A stretch of 64,000 nt of DNA from contig CM069437.1 of NCBI GenBank assembly GCA_035610365.1, forward strand, positions 52,228,093 to 52,292,092, written 5' to 3'. Below, piece by piece: positions 43,105 to 54,203 of this stretch. Every line of letters starts with the position of its first letter. Within the stretch, counting starts at the first letter, position 1. Source of the DNA: Aquatica leii. Its lineage: Eukaryota > Arthropoda > Insecta > Coleoptera > Lampyridae. The notes below the pieces were generated by a model. The model had not been told where the DNA came from, searched no databases, and saw nothing but the letters and a program-made list of their open reading frames with translations. Made by a program: the position numbers and the translations under genes.

Positions 43105-43530
43105 CAGACTTTTGAATCAAGAGACGAACTATCGGTCCACCGGGCATACGCTCATATCCCGACAAGGCTATATACAACGAGGTGCGCCAGGTGCCTCGAG
43201 GTTTGCCGTTACTGTCCTTACGCCCTAGGACATATCCACCTTTGCCACGAAACACAGCTCTCGTTAGGTTTTTTTTATAGAGGTATACTCCTCGCGAGCC
43301 GGCCGGTAAAGGCAAGCACCCCGATCCCATGCGTTCCACATTCTTCGGGAGCCATCCCTGTAACAGGGCACGAAGTCGTTGCTTTCCGCATGGGGCTTCG
43401 GTAATCCGATTGCTGACTCGGTCAACCGGTCAACTAAGGTTCCCGGGTGCGTTTCGCCCGTAGGATAGAAGTGCAGCACACCTTCGAAGACCCGTAGGCG
43501 GCATGCAACTCCTAATCCCCCTTTGGGAAC
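41815..43530 (-). mobile_element. E2, 5' part: 5' UTR and most of ORF1
   Basis: The 5' UTR (43530-43105) and ORF1 (43104 down to 41815) of E2. Its upstream limit matches E1 at 23484. It is inserted in the B2 ORF2 N-terminal region. Confidence 0.88.
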
Positions 43531-44643
43531 AGTGTCAGTCATTTAGTTCACATCTGTACTGGTGAACCAGCACAAATGCTATCCAGAGTGCACCACGAGG
43601 AGGCGACTAACATTACAATCCCCTCTGGTATAGGAAATGTTATTTTCATCCCATTCGCCTGTGTTGCTCTTATTATTTGCCTGGGCGCTACCATTAGAGT
43701 CTTCGGGTCCTCAAAATTCGCCAATCTCATGGCATATTCGATGTCCTCATATATCGCTGCGGGGTGTGACGTTGTTCTCTCTTCTTCTCCTCTCTCTTCT
43801 TTCTGTTCTATACTTTCGATAGTAGTGTTTTCGCTTATGTTTGTCACGTGATGGCAGTTATCATTTTTTGCAGTTACTGTTCTTCTGTCTGTATTTGGCC
43901 ATATTTTATTCCTTATATTCCTTATACCTTTCATGAGTTTGTTTTGTTTAACTTCAGTTTGCGTGTTTTTATCTATTTTCTCTACCTTTGTTACTTCCTC
44001 CTTGTGTTTCCTTGCTCTTTCCGCGTCTCTTTTTATTTTGGATGGTGGTTTTTGCTTTTTGGGTTTTGCTCCTTTACTGTTGATATCTTTACTTTTGTCG
44101 TCTTTATGTTCCATAATCCGTTTTCTGTATAAGTTTTTCCCTCAGTAATGTGTACGTTTGACATGCTTTCCCTGGTTTATTGCACGTCTTTTTCCGCAAT
44201 GAGCAAGGTATACACGTTGCAGGAATTTTACCCTGTTCACATTCTATTTTCTTATGGTTCTCCTCTCCACAGTGTCCGCATATTTCTTTTTCTTTTGGAC
44301 AATGTTTGGCTACATGTCCTAGGTCTTGGCATTTTAGACATCTAGGTACCACAATATAATCTTTTATCGCTAGTGCTCTAAAACCTATGTATATTCTTCC
44401 TGTTTTGATTAATATCCTTCTGATCCTCGCTGATACTCGTATTACTATGTGTGCGGTGGCTTTGTCTTTTAGTCCAGTTTTGAATCGATACTCCATTTCG
44501 TTCTTAAATTCTTCTACAGTAACTATCCCTTCTAAATTTTGCGCGTATAGCAGCTCTTTAAACTTTTCCTCATTTATGTTATTGGGTACATCGTATGCGA
44601 TAACCAGTGGGTTCCTCTTCCTTGGTTTCTCGCATTTAAGTTC
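43531..44643 (-). mobile_element. B2, 5' part: ORF1 and start of ORF2 of LINE family B
   Basis: Upstream remainder of B2: ORF1 (44643-44104) and the first part of ORF2 (44114-43548). E2 follows at 43530. At its upstream limit it is joined in frame to family C ORF1 (C4). Confidence 0.82.
43548..44114 (-). pseudogene. B2 ORF2 N-terminal extension
   Basis: Starts at an ATG (44114) overlapping the ORF1 stop by 11 nt, the same arrangement as C1. It encodes a lysine-rich charged stretch (MEHKDDKSKDINSKGAKPKK, KIKRDAERARKHKEEVTKVE), then TERTTSHPAAIYEDIEY-like acidic sequence and IRATQANGMKITFPIPEGIV. No known domain is evident. It lies ahead of the endonuclease, so family B ORF2 seems to carry a long N-terminal extension. 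The frame ends at 43548, just before E2. Confidence 0.7.
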
Positions 44644-45114
44644 TTGGTTCAGAATGTATCCTTTGTGGCCAAAGCGAACGCAGTTAGCACATGTAGGATC
44701 TCTTTCCAAGTTAGGACATGTCTTTGTGTCGTGCTTTTTAGCACAGTGGCCGCACTGTATCTCGCTTTTACAGTCGGAAGGATGATGGCCATATTTTTGA
44801 CAATTGAAACAGCGAGTAACTCGGATATGGTTATTGAACCTACACGCATTCCACGCTACGTAGACACGACGCGATGCCAAAAGGTATCGCCGAACATCGG
44901 CATGGACCTCAACGATCCAATTGCCGTTGGGTTGGTCTCTAGGACCGAAACGGAATAGTGCTTTGAGATGTTGGTTGGCCAGGTGGAGTACCTCATCAGA
45001 GGCGTCATGAAAATTCTGGGAAATTATCGCCTCTTTTACCTGCTCAGGGGAGAGGTTAGTCGGAACGTTTATGAGGGAAAGTCGAGGTAACGATTTGCCT
45101 TGGGGCTTAACCAC
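44104..45114 (-). CDS. Chimeric ORF1: C4 gag fragment fused in frame to B2 gag
   Basis: A 336-codon open frame with two gag modules from different LINE families. Residues 1 to about 157 are family C: LSPEQVKEAIISQNFHDASD, CFNCQKYGHHPSDC, CGHCAKKHDTKTC and CANCVRFGHKG. From YILNQELKCEKPRKRNPLVI it is family B: AYDVPNNINEEKF, an RRM-like part, then CLKCQDLGHVAKHC, CGHCGEENHKKIEC and CIPCSLRKKTC...KAC. It ends KTDYGT-stop, overlapping ORF2. Whether it is translated is unknown. Its upstream half lacks the usual ORF1 start. Confidence 0.85.
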   Translation of the reverse strand: MVKPQGKSLPRLSLINVPTNLSPEQVKEAIISQNFHDASDEVLHLANQHLKALFRFGPRDQPNGNWIVEVHADVRRYLLASRRVYVAWNACRFNNHIRVTRCFNCQKYGHHPSDCKSEIQCGHCAKKHDTKTCPNLERDPTCANCVRFGHKGYILNQELKCEKPRKRNPLVIAYDVPNNINEEKFKELLYAQNLEGIVTVEEFKNEMEYRFKTGLKDKATAHIVIRVSARIRRILIKTGRIYIGFRALAIKDYIVVPRCLKCQDLGHVAKHCPKEKEICGHCGEENHKKIECEQGKIPATCIPCSLRKKTCNKPGKACQTYTLLREKLIQKTDYGT

Positions 45115-45458
45115 AAGACCGACTTTGTCTAACTAGAACTAGAGCGCGACGCTCGTGGAGTGTCGGCTGGAAAAACACACTGATACCTAATACCCCTTTT
45201 AGCCGTTCACAGGAGCTTATTGCCAAAGACGATTGGACTTATAACCTGTGAGTCGTTGCCCACCTTTATCCTCGTGGAGGTAAGCGTCTAAAGCACCGTC
45301 AAAAGCAACAACTTTATCACAAAATAACAACGAAATTACAAAATTACTGTCGGCCTTAATTATCCGACTTCGCTTGATTTGCTCACTATAATTAAATCAA
45401 ATTCCTTTCGCTTTAGCTAAAGGTGAAAGATTTATTCGCATATTGAAGAGAAACCAGA
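44644..45458 (-). mobile_element. C4: R1-type element fragment with its 5' UTR
   Basis: Has the family C 5' UTR (45458-45129, sense start CTCTGGTTTCTCTTCA), then jumps directly into ORF1 at VVKPQGKSLPRLS. About 185 N-terminal codons are missing. It ends inside the third zinc knuckle, where B2 begins. The upstream edge abuts A2. Confidence 0.85.
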
Positions 45459-46217
45459 GTTGCTAACCTGGCATCCGCCGCACTCGCATTCGGCCGTTTC
45501 CGATCTACCTATCCCGTTTAGGTACGCTTTAAAGTTCCCGTGCCCGGTGTCGATCTGTACCGTAAACCGGTCAAGTTTTACCGGTATTCCGCGTCTTGTT
45601 TCTACGGAGGGAATAAACCGAAAGGTCCGTCTTCCGGTTCCGGCGTTTTCCCATCTCGCATTCCATTTCCGGATGCTTAGTTCGCGTGCGCGTCTTTTCA
45701 CGGCTGCCACGTCGATATCTGTGGCTTGGGCTGCTTTCTTCGCTAACGCGTCGGCTCTCTCGTTACCCGCCGTTCCAACGTAGGCCTTGGTTCAGCGGAA
45801 TTCCAGCCTCGTTACGTCATTTGCGCTTTTAATGAGTTGTTGAGCCTGGAAAACTAGGTCGGTTGGCGCTTTCGGACTGGCCAGTGCTTCCAGCACGGCT
45901 CTTGAATCTGTAACGATTGCTACGCTCGTCGGAGGGTCTTCTATTTCGAGCACGTGGCGCAGCGCTCCCCGGATGCCGACCATCTCGCTCTGAAAATTGT
46001 TGCAGCCCTCGGCAAGCCTCATTTTCTTCGCGATTACTTTTTCGTTGAAGAACAGCACGAACGCTGCTCCAGCTTTCCTGTCATCGAACGTCGAACTGTC
46101 GGTGTAGTGACGCCAGGGCGGCGTTTCTTCCTCCCCCAATTGGAGTTGTAAGTTCGCCAGACTTGATCTTTCTCCGAATGTTTTGAACATCAGTCGTTTC
46201 CTGCAAAAACAAATCAA
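45459..46217 (-). pseudogene. A2 RNase H domain and tail
   Basis: HYTDSSTFDDRKAGAAFVLF, NNFQSEMVGIRGALRHVLE and VTDSRAVLEALASPK carry three RNase H acidic residues. The AGNERADALAKKAA segment follows in another frame near 45740. A near-stop break at about 45790 splits the domain. Residues 1-92 of the 45710-45432 frame include GRRTFRFIPSVETRRG and TVQIDTGHGNFKAYLNGIGR, as in A1. Confidence 0.8.
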
Positions 46218-47544
46218 GCGGCAGTAAATTGCTTATAACAAGGGCGGCCTCCGTAGAGACCGTGCTATAGGCCATTGCGGCCTTTACCGTTAACGGGCGT
46301 TGGGCACTTAAGAGCTTTCTGGTGTTTCTCACGTTGCATCCTTCCCGCCAGATTTCGGTAGCATACGAAATTGCGGGTTGAATGGCTCCCTGGTAAACGT
46401 GAGCGGCAGCTGGGGATTTACCCACGTGAGAGACGCCGCCGAGCCGATTTTAGAAACAAGTTTTTGGCCCTTGTTGGCGGCGTATTCGATGTGGGGCGTC
46501 CAATTCAACCTGTTATCGATAAGCACTCCCAGATATTTTATGTTATCCTTACAGTACACTCTACCTTCTCCGAGTTTGAAGGTCGGTCTTTCTTGTTGCG
46601 GTCTTTTTCCGTAAAAGGCCGCTTCACTTTTTACTGTGCTAAACTTTAGTTTTTCATTTCTGGCCCACTGCTCGAGCACTATGAGCGCTTTATTGCCATT
46701 AGCTTTCAAAGTCTTGAAATTTGCAGCTGTAACCAAGAGCATTGTGTCGTCGGCGTACCCCACCAGGCTGCATCCTTCTGGCAGTTTACTGTTGAAAATA
46801 CTGTCATAGAGTAATTTCCAGTAAACCGGACTGGTGCAACTACCCTGGGGGCATCCCCGAAGGACTTTTCTGCTCCTGGTTTTGTTGGTTAGTTTTACTT
46901 GGGCCGTTCTATCGCAGAAATAGCTTTTACTGATGTTAATTAAGTCTTCAGGTAGCATCTTACGTTTCATTTGCCAGATTATGCTAGGGAACCATGCATG
47001 ATCAAACGCACCTTCGATGTCGAGTGAGATTATTAAGCAGTATCGGCCTTTAGCTTTCTCTTCCTTGACGAATTCCACCACTCTTTGGATGCCGTCCGTC
47101 GTCGTTTTTTCTTTAGCGAAACCGTATTAGCCGGCGTGGAAATCGAAATATTCTATCCTAGTGGCAAATCCTATCGAGGATTTTGCCGACCACCGGAATA
47201 AACTTTATTGCTTGTATGCATTTGGGAAATGTGCCCGTTCTTAAGCATAAGTTAAACGTTCGCGTCCAGATGTCCGGAATAATCTCGAACGCTCGCTTGG
47301 CCGTTTCCGGCGGCACTCCGTCGTGTTCCGGTGCTTTTTTATTATTAATCCTTTTTAACGCTCTCGCTATTTCTCCTTTGGTTATCTCAACATCGTTTAC
47401 TGCTCCGTCTAGCGACCTGGCGTCATTGTAGGCTTTTCTAATCTTAACGTGCAAGCGGTCTCCCATTTGGTCGTCGTCTTCGGGATAAAACGTCTCCAAA
47501 AGAGCGTCGGCCGTTTCGGCAGTCGGTAGTCGTATAACTACCAT
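46218..47544 (-). pseudogene. A2 reverse transcriptase, frame-broken
   Basis: The 250-codon block 47081-46329 is an intact palm: IISLDIEGAFDHAWFPSI, LRGCPQGSCTSPVYWKLL, GYADDTMLLVTAANF (YADD), TVKSEAAFYGKRPQQERP and KYLGVLIDNRLNW. The N-terminal block 47544-47158 has INNKKAPEHDGVPPETAK, but the following PKPGK and YRPIS region is shortened. It preserves the YADD box that A1 has lost. Confidence 0.85.
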
Positions 47545-48221
47545 CCTGCAGCCTAATGTTTCCCGTTCCGTTGTTTGCGCTTTTTTTCATTCTTACGACC
47601 CGGTACGCTACACCCCACGGATCTTTTTTGACATTTAATGTGCAGTACTGCTTTCATTTTTCCGTTCGAGTTTTTTCTATCGAATCTCGATATTCCCTTC
47701 TAGCTTTGCGGAAATCAGCCTTCCTAGCATTTCTAGTTTCCGCGTCGTAAGTTCTTTGGGCACGTCTTTTCATCCTATTTGGTACTTCGCGTAACCGCGT
47801 TAGTTCTGGAGTTCACCACGGGACTGTTTTCTTAAAGCGTTTTACGATAGGCATAGACACTTCGCAGGCGAAGCTAATTGCCTTATTTAGTTTGCAGGCG
47901 ACTTCTTCCGGGTCAATTTCGTTATCGTGTCTTTCTACTACTTGTAATCCAATTTTTTCAGTTTTTTCGCGCAATACGTTCTCGAACAGATTCCAATTTG
48001 CTTATTTATAGCAAAAGCGGCGCGTGTCGTGTTAGTTCTGTTTATAATCTTGTATAGAAGATCATACGATCATTTTGTGATCGGAAAGGGTTTCTAACTT
48101 CCACTTGGTAACTTTCTCGTAGTCGCATCGACGTAGCTGGTCCTACAAATGTCGTTGTAAATTACGAATCTGCGGTTTTCCACGATCGCGGCCAATGAGC
48201 GTTCTCTAGCGTCTTCGATAC
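47545..48221 (-). pseudogene. A2 endonuclease C-terminus and linker, degraded
   Basis: Nucleotide similarity to A1 4763-5480 is visible, including the SDH box region (near 48075-48090), but the frames are broken many times. No open frame remains. Confidence 0.65.
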
Positions 48222-48743
48222 AGTGATGGTAACCTTTTATAAGAACTATCCCTACCACAACACAAAAAAATCCCTACATTTTCCTTATTCATAAAATTAA
48301 ATTTCCCTATTTTTCTCCTACACTAAAATTTGAATAATTAAAATGTGTTTTTCTGATTTACGTATAGCTTTTATCACAATTTATTTTGACAAAAATGTAT
48401 TTTTATTATAATTAAAAATGCGAATTAAAATTAATAATCAACTTTATTTAAAAAAATATTATTCTATATAAAATAACATAAAATAAAAAATAAACTAAAA
48501 CAAATACATACTCTCTATCTAAATAAAATCACAAAAAAATAAACAAGTATGTTTATCAAACATGCATCACAATTGCTCACTCCTTTTTATGGTCATAAAC
48601 AATATTATATTTATATAACTCAAAATGTTTATTATTTAACTCATATGAGATACAATTCAATGCTCTGCTTTGCAGCATTGATCTTATTACGCAAATACTA
48701 TTTAAAACTTCATGTAATAGCGAAGGCTTCCACGGCCGGAATC
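48222..48743. other. AT-rich sequence without a recognised gene
   Basis: Marks a sharp change from LINE DNA to AT-rich DNA. No coding signature. Confidence 0.5.
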
Positions 48744-48863
48744 TATACTAACATTAGAATGTCTTCCGGGTTTGGACCGTGTCGTGTCATAGTTGCAACG
48801 TTGGCAGCTTCGGTTGCAACTATGACACGGTCCAAACCCGGAAGACATTCTAATGTTAGTATA
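48744..48863. repeat. Near-perfect 51-bp inverted repeat (hairpin)
   Basis: The left arm 48744-48799 and right arm 48813-48863 are reverse complements over 51 bp. The only difference is a doubled GTGTC in the left arm; a 13-bp loop separates them. Both arms contain ACTAACATTAGAATGTCTTC. The arms are GC-richer than the flanks. It could be a short fold-back element or a small-RNA hairpin. Confidence 0.9.
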
Positions 48864-49790
48864 AAACTTCATGGCTTAATTGATTCATTTTCTTTGACCG
48901 AACATCAGTAACCACTGAAAATACTCTTTCTGCATCTGCGTTAGCATGAGGTAAAATTAGACAATGTGCAGCTAAAAAGTGACTTTCATAGTTTTTTAAA
49001 TTTGACATTTTAAACCAAAAGGCCTCCAGTGTTAAAGTTTTTAAAGAATCTCTTTCTTCTTCTTCAAATTGGAATGGCATCAATCTCCATTCCAATGAGG
49101 CTTCTTCTTCATCTACATTTGCTTTTTGACAAATTTGATTAAAACTTATATTTCTTTTATTAGATTCAACATCTACAGCTATTGAAGGGTCCAAAAATGC
49201 CAAATTGATGAATAACTCATCTGTTAGGGGTAATCTTTTTTGTATTTCCTCTAAAGAAGTTATAAAAAATTCCAAACAATCAAGTTTAATTTGCTGTGCT
49301 TCTTTTTCAGGTATATTTTTTATTAAATTGTTACAATCACTTCCTAAAAATAGATCATTTAAATTCAAATAATTTTCTGGGTCACTTATTTTCATATCAA
49401 TTCGCAATTTGTTGGGTTTTATAAAATTTTGACCAATTTTTAAAAAGAGTTTTTTTGATTCAGAATGCAGAATGTGTATTAACGGATTCTTAGATTGGAA
49501 CAAAGCGTTTAAGCATTAAAAAAATTTAAAATATGTTTTAAAAAGAATAGATAAGCTTTAGTACATAAATTATCTAATTCATTAAGAATTAATTCAGTCG
49601 ACTTCAACTTGTCTTCAAAATTTGCCAATCTAAAATATTGATTAAGGATGTCCCACATTTCTAAGGTTCTATTAACACAATTATAATTAGACAACCATCT
49701 TGTAGCCGATGCTCGGAGAATTTTTTTTTTCAGCGTGAAAATACTCTTGAATCTCTTCCAGTTAGTTAGTTAAGTATTTGAAATAGAAAA
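48864..49790 (-). pseudogene. hAT-type transposase C-terminal remnant
   Basis: The minus strand reads ILRASATRWLSNYNCVNRTL (about 49745-49690), LNQYFRLANFEDKLKSTELI, then after a break near 49505 FQSKNPLIHILHSESKKLFL and, at the end, CLILPHANADAERVFSVVTD, VRSKKMNQLS. The TRWLS motif and the LPHxNADxERVFS...KKxNxLS dimerisation motif mark a hAT-superfamily transposase or a gene derived from one. The catalytic N-terminal half is absent and at least one frame break is present, so it is probably dead. Confidence 0.78.
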
Positions 49791-50659
49791 TGGCATTTCC
49801 ATTTTAAATAGGTATTTAAAATAGATTTATTCAAAATAGTTACCCACCTCTGTTAGGGTGGTTACAGGTAGTAGGGTCAAAGTACTAGAAATTGTAAGTA
49901 CAGTTATACCATTACAACCATAATGAACTTTTCGTATTTTTGCCAACTTTTCATAGCGTTGGCCCCTCTGTGCGACGTTCCAGCACTTGTAGACTGTATT
50001 AGCGAAAAGTGATCGCTCACGTCCGCTCCGCTCCACCCTAGGCTTATCCTTGTTTCTACTATGAGTTTACGCCATTTCGGTTTTACCTCGTAGTTGCGTA
50101 CCTACATTTTGTTTTCAATTTTTACGTGCAATAGCCAATAGCACGCAGCTTTATTAGGTTGTTGTTTCAGTAATTAATTTAGTGACGAGAAAATATTTAA
50201 AATGAAATACACAACAAACGTTTTTGCAATAAAAAGCTTACTTTTAATTTACATTTTAATTAAATTAAGGTACTCAAATCTGAAACCTACTTTAATGAAT
50301 CAAGTGACGTGTTACTATCTTTTCTTGTATTAGAGTGGTTAGACACTCTGAATCTTTCTGCAATCCCGATGATAAAAACAAAAAAGGAAGTTACTGTAAA
50401 TAACTTTTTTTGTTTTTATCATTCTTTGACAGAGATCTTACTTTTTGTCTGATCAATTCTCGTGGTTAACATATTGGTAACTTGTTCTGGTGTCTAGTGT
50501 TGTCCGTGTACTTATTTAGTGTTGTGTATAACCACTCCTGTCTATCTAAGACTATGTTGACGGCGTATTAGCATCGTTCCCGTTTGATTTGATTTTCAGG
50601 TTTATATTAACCGGGAGCTATTTTGACGGATTTTCCAAATTTATTGTATGGCTCTTGTG
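49791..50659. other. AT-rich sequence without a recognised gene
   Basis: No coding signature. The 69-codon frame near 49827-50036 has no recognisable motif. Confidence 0.45.
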
Positions 50660-51060
50660 TCATGACCACTATTCGCTGCTACGTGATACTTTATTCTAGT
50701 GGCGATGATCTTGTCGAGGAATTTGGCCGACCACCGGTAGCAAACTAATCGAGCGATAGCTCTTAGAATCGGTTATGTCTTCTTTCTTCGTCGTTCATGT
50801 TTTCCAGCATTTGGGAAAGATACCTGTTCTTAAGCATTAATTGAACGTTCGCATCCAGATGTCTAATCATCATGTGCGAGCGGTCGTCGTCTTCGTTTCG
50901 ACACTGGTAGTCGTGAAACTACCATCCTGAAGCTTGATGTTTCTTCTTCATCTGTAGTGCAGTATGGTTTCTAGTTTTCGGTTTGAGTTTTTTCTATCGA
51001 ATGTCGATATTCTTCTCTAGTTTTGCGGTAGCCGCGTAAGTTCCGAAAGTTTTTTTCCAA
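50660..51060 (-). mobile_element. A3: small RT fragment of LINE family A
   Basis: Nucleotide similarity to A1 around 4330-4700 and its linker: the stretch GTGGCGATGATCTTGTCGAG and the following CCGACCACCGG and ATGTCTTCTTTC track the A1 RT finger region, with many gaps. Too degraded to carry a frame. Confidence 0.7.
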
Positions 51061-51129
51061 AGCGCACATCTTATGCCTTCGTTTTTGGATAAACCAAACG
51101 TCGATAAGGCATACAATTCTTTGTTTTTG

Positions 51130-52345
51130 TTCAAAGGTACTTCATGTTGATTTAGTAGCAGATTTAACATCTGAAGCTTTTATAGCTGCCTTTAAGCGTT
51201 TTATTTCTCGTAAATCTGTCCATATCTATTCGGATAACGAGACTAATTTTGTTAGAGCTAAAAGAATATTACGAATTTATGCAAAAAAACAAAAGTTTGT
51301 TTTCATGTTACGTAGTACAATGGTAGTACTTATTATGTAGATGAAGGAATTTCAAGGTACTTACACCTTTAAATTCACCGCATTTTGTGGGAATTCAATT
51401 TAAAATCAATTAAATTACATTTTGCTAGAGTAATAATTAAGAATTGTATTATCAATTATTGATAATACAATTCTTACATACGACGATTTAAATACCTTAT
51501 TAGTTCAAATTGAGGCAGTAATAAATAGTAGACCTCTCCTTCTTCCTATTAGTTCTAATCCAAATACATTATTCATTTACACCCGCTCACATCATAATTG
51601 GAAAATTTTTAACGCCACTGCCGGAAGGCAATGGAAACTATATTGAATCTACCGTTTTGGCGCTATCACCTTTTACAGACAATGTTAGTCTTTTTGGAAA
51701 CGATGGACACACGATTATCTTGTCAATCTTCAAAAACGAAATAAATTTTCAAGAAATGGGAGTCAGTTACAAAAACCGATTTGGTTATTATCAAACAAGA
51801 CAATCTACCAGCTGCAGTCACGATCTGTTATGCACAATGATATATAATACATGAATTGCATGCATTGTAATGAGAAAAATGATTTGGTACAGGAATGAAT
51901 TTATGAAATATGAAATGGCGATTATGAGTTTATGAAATTGGGAATCAGGGAGAATCAGGTACGTAGCAAGTTTTTAATATTATTATTTCGCACAGTTAAA
52001 GGTCAGGTTTCAGGTCTAGCACAGGATTCAGAATTAACCATTATAAATCATATATACGGCGGCGGCGCTCTTTTATACTCGTTCTGGACACGCTCGGGTA
52101 ATTTTTGAGTGGGAATATAATCGCGTATGCAGACACGAATACGACGATGTGACTCGAAGACGAGGGAAACAATGTCCACGCGTATTTGGGGCAAATGAAA
52201 ACTAGGCAGAGTAATTCAGTTGCACCCTGGTGAAGATCAAGTTGTCTACGTTGCAACTGTCAAAACAACGGATGGAACATTGAAACCAGCAGTCATCAAA
52301 TTATTTTCGTTAGCTGTACTTGCGGATGAATATAATTATATTTAG
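51130..52345 (+). mobile_element. BEL/Pao LTR-retrotransposon fossil (integrase region)
   Basis: Plus-strand segments resemble the BEL/Pao integrase: HVDLVADLTSEAFIAAFKRF and HIYSDNETNF near 51140-51260, LVQIEAVINSRPLLLP near 51500-51550, and a C-terminal LHPGEDQVVYVATVKTTDG near 52220-52280. Gag, protease, RT and a 5' LTR are not seen. It is old and broken in several places. It is the only element in the window on the plus strand. Confidence 0.75.
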
Positions 52346-52468
52346 ATTATGTGGAATTTTATAACATTTTTATTTTTTGCGTTATTTCTATGTATTATTA
52401 TTCATTGTACTTTATTGGATTAATATTTTTTAACATAATAATGTTTGACCATCTCAAGAAGGGGAGTA

Positions 52469-52690
52469 TGATAAAGTAATTTTACGCTTTTTGTGTGGAC
52501 CAACATATGTATAGTTTTTTTTTCTTGTTTTTTGTATTATGGCGCATGAATTTAAGAAGTTGTGGGTAGTAGTTGAGTAGGAAGAAATGTTTTAATCTAT
52601 TACGTAATTTTTGTACCATTTTTAAACCTTTTGTATATATTGTAGTTTGAAATATAAAGTAATTCAAAATACAGTCCATTCTATCAAGAC
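52469..52690 (+). repeat. Possible 3' LTR of the BEL/Pao fossil
   Basis: It follows a purine-rich AAGAAGGGGAG run by position and has a TATA-like and AATAAA-like AT stretch near its end. No second copy is present, so this is only a suggestion. Confidence 0.3.
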
Positions 52691-54127
52691 GATTATAATT
52701 TAATCACCATTATTTCCTAAGATTCAAATTAATGAATGGTTTTCTCTTGGGCTGGTCTAGTCGCCCCCTCGTTCTAACGCCCTGACAGTCTTTGGTAAAG
52801 TCAAGGTTCTTCTATCACTACAATATCAACATTGATTATTTTTACAATTCTGTAAAGCAGCTGTTTTGTCCGCTATTCTTTTTTCTCGTCTAGAAGCACG
52901 AACAAAACTCGGGAAAGATTAAGTTATGCATTCATGTATTTTTTTTTCATGTGCTTTCATTTATGAGAAGAATAAGTTGTTCTTTCAAGTTTGTCTTATC
53001 CACAGCAATTCAAGTCTATAAGAAACTGGATTTTAACATTTAGGCGTTTTAATACTTTTTCGTTCTGTTATGGGTCTCTGAATCTATACTACAGCCCTAG
53101 CTGATTCTTGCACCTACCAAGTTTTCATTCTAGCGTCCGCACTAGCCAGTTCTTAGTAGACTGATCGACGAATAAAAGCAGTTTTAATAAGACCATCATG
53201 TTTTTCGCTTAGGATAACCTTTTGGCATAATTTCCATTCGATATGGTGCTTACAGTACTGATTTCAAATCGGTTTTATTCTCAGTTTTCCAGATGTGCTG
53301 TTTTAGTGTCGAGAGGTGCGCTTAAAACGCGCTACTATACGCTATATACACCAACGTACACCTGTTGCCTCGATGTTTGAATTAGTTACTGGTCTATTGA
53401 GTCACTTTGTCGGCTTGATCATTCTTAGTTTGGGTTCAAGTTTTATTATAAACTTGGAAATCAGAATGCTAATAACAGTCGATTAGAAACTCATTTAGAT
53501 ATTATACATAAAAATCCTACGTTTTTTTTTTGTAATCTATAGTATTGGTTTTCACTCTTTTTGCTACGACGGACTCCCAAAAACTTAAGATAATTTGGCG
53601 GACTTTGCAAAACTAAAAAATCTCAGAAATAGAAACAAAAGAATGATATTTAAATTGATTAAAAATACAAGTTTTTCTTTTAACTTGGCGAGGAACGCTA
53701 ACAGACGCCGCAGACCTCTACCAATAGCGATGCGGACCACAGATTTATAGAAAAGCTAATCGAGTTTAAAACCCAATCCTATAAACTGGTAATGCTTATT
53801 TATTCACACTCGGCTAGTAACGTACAGTTTTCCGACACTCTTAAAGGTTGGTAAGTGAGCGGTTTCCATGGTTAAAAAAAACTAGTATGTAATGAAACCT
53901 CACGGTCAGTAATGTACACTTTCCGAACCTGTAATTTGTGTGTGTTTTGTTTTAACTAATTTGATAAAATGACAATGATAAATTAAATACGTATATGTCA
54001 ATTGTGAAGTGCCTACTATGTGTTAATATTTTAGTAGGTTTTCATTCATTTTCTATTAGTTTTATAATATTTATTTTATTTAATGGCTGATTGTGAATAA
54101 AATTGTATACAAACCTTGGCAAAAGTG
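52691..54127. other. AT-rich sequence without a recognised gene
   Basis: I see no coding, RNA or element signature. Confidence 0.45.
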
Positions 54128-54203
54128 TCCATTTGTCTCGAGAACTAGTTCACCTCGAGGCTATGCCTCTCGGTAAACTATAGTTCTCTCGACAGAAGTG
54201 GAA
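54128..54203. repeat. Imperfect inverted repeat (hairpin)
   Basis: TGTCTCGAGAACTAG...CTCGAGG (from 54134) can pair with CCTCTCGG...TTCTCTCGACA (to 54194) around a five-base loop. The outer stem continues imperfectly to about 54128 and 54203. It may be a MITE-like fold-back scrap. Confidence 0.6.

Larger units (their letters stand above)
45459..48221 (-). mobile_element. A2: LINE family A copy, truncated at both ends
   Basis: Order on the minus strand: endonuclease remnants (48221-47545), RT (47544-46329), RNase H (46217-45700) and part of the C-terminal CCHC tail (CECGG near 45480). The 3' end is lost at the C4 junction. The 5' end stops inside the endonuclease at about 48221, where AT-rich unique-looking DNA begins. 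Many frame breaks are present. Confidence 0.83.

Noticed and set aside
33268-43530. Target-site duplication around E2
   Set aside because: The outer flanks (ends 33267 and 43531) share no convincing direct repeat.
54128-54203. tRNA gene
   Set aside because: The fold is a single long hairpin with no anticodon arm, no T-arm GTTCRA box and no A/B box order.
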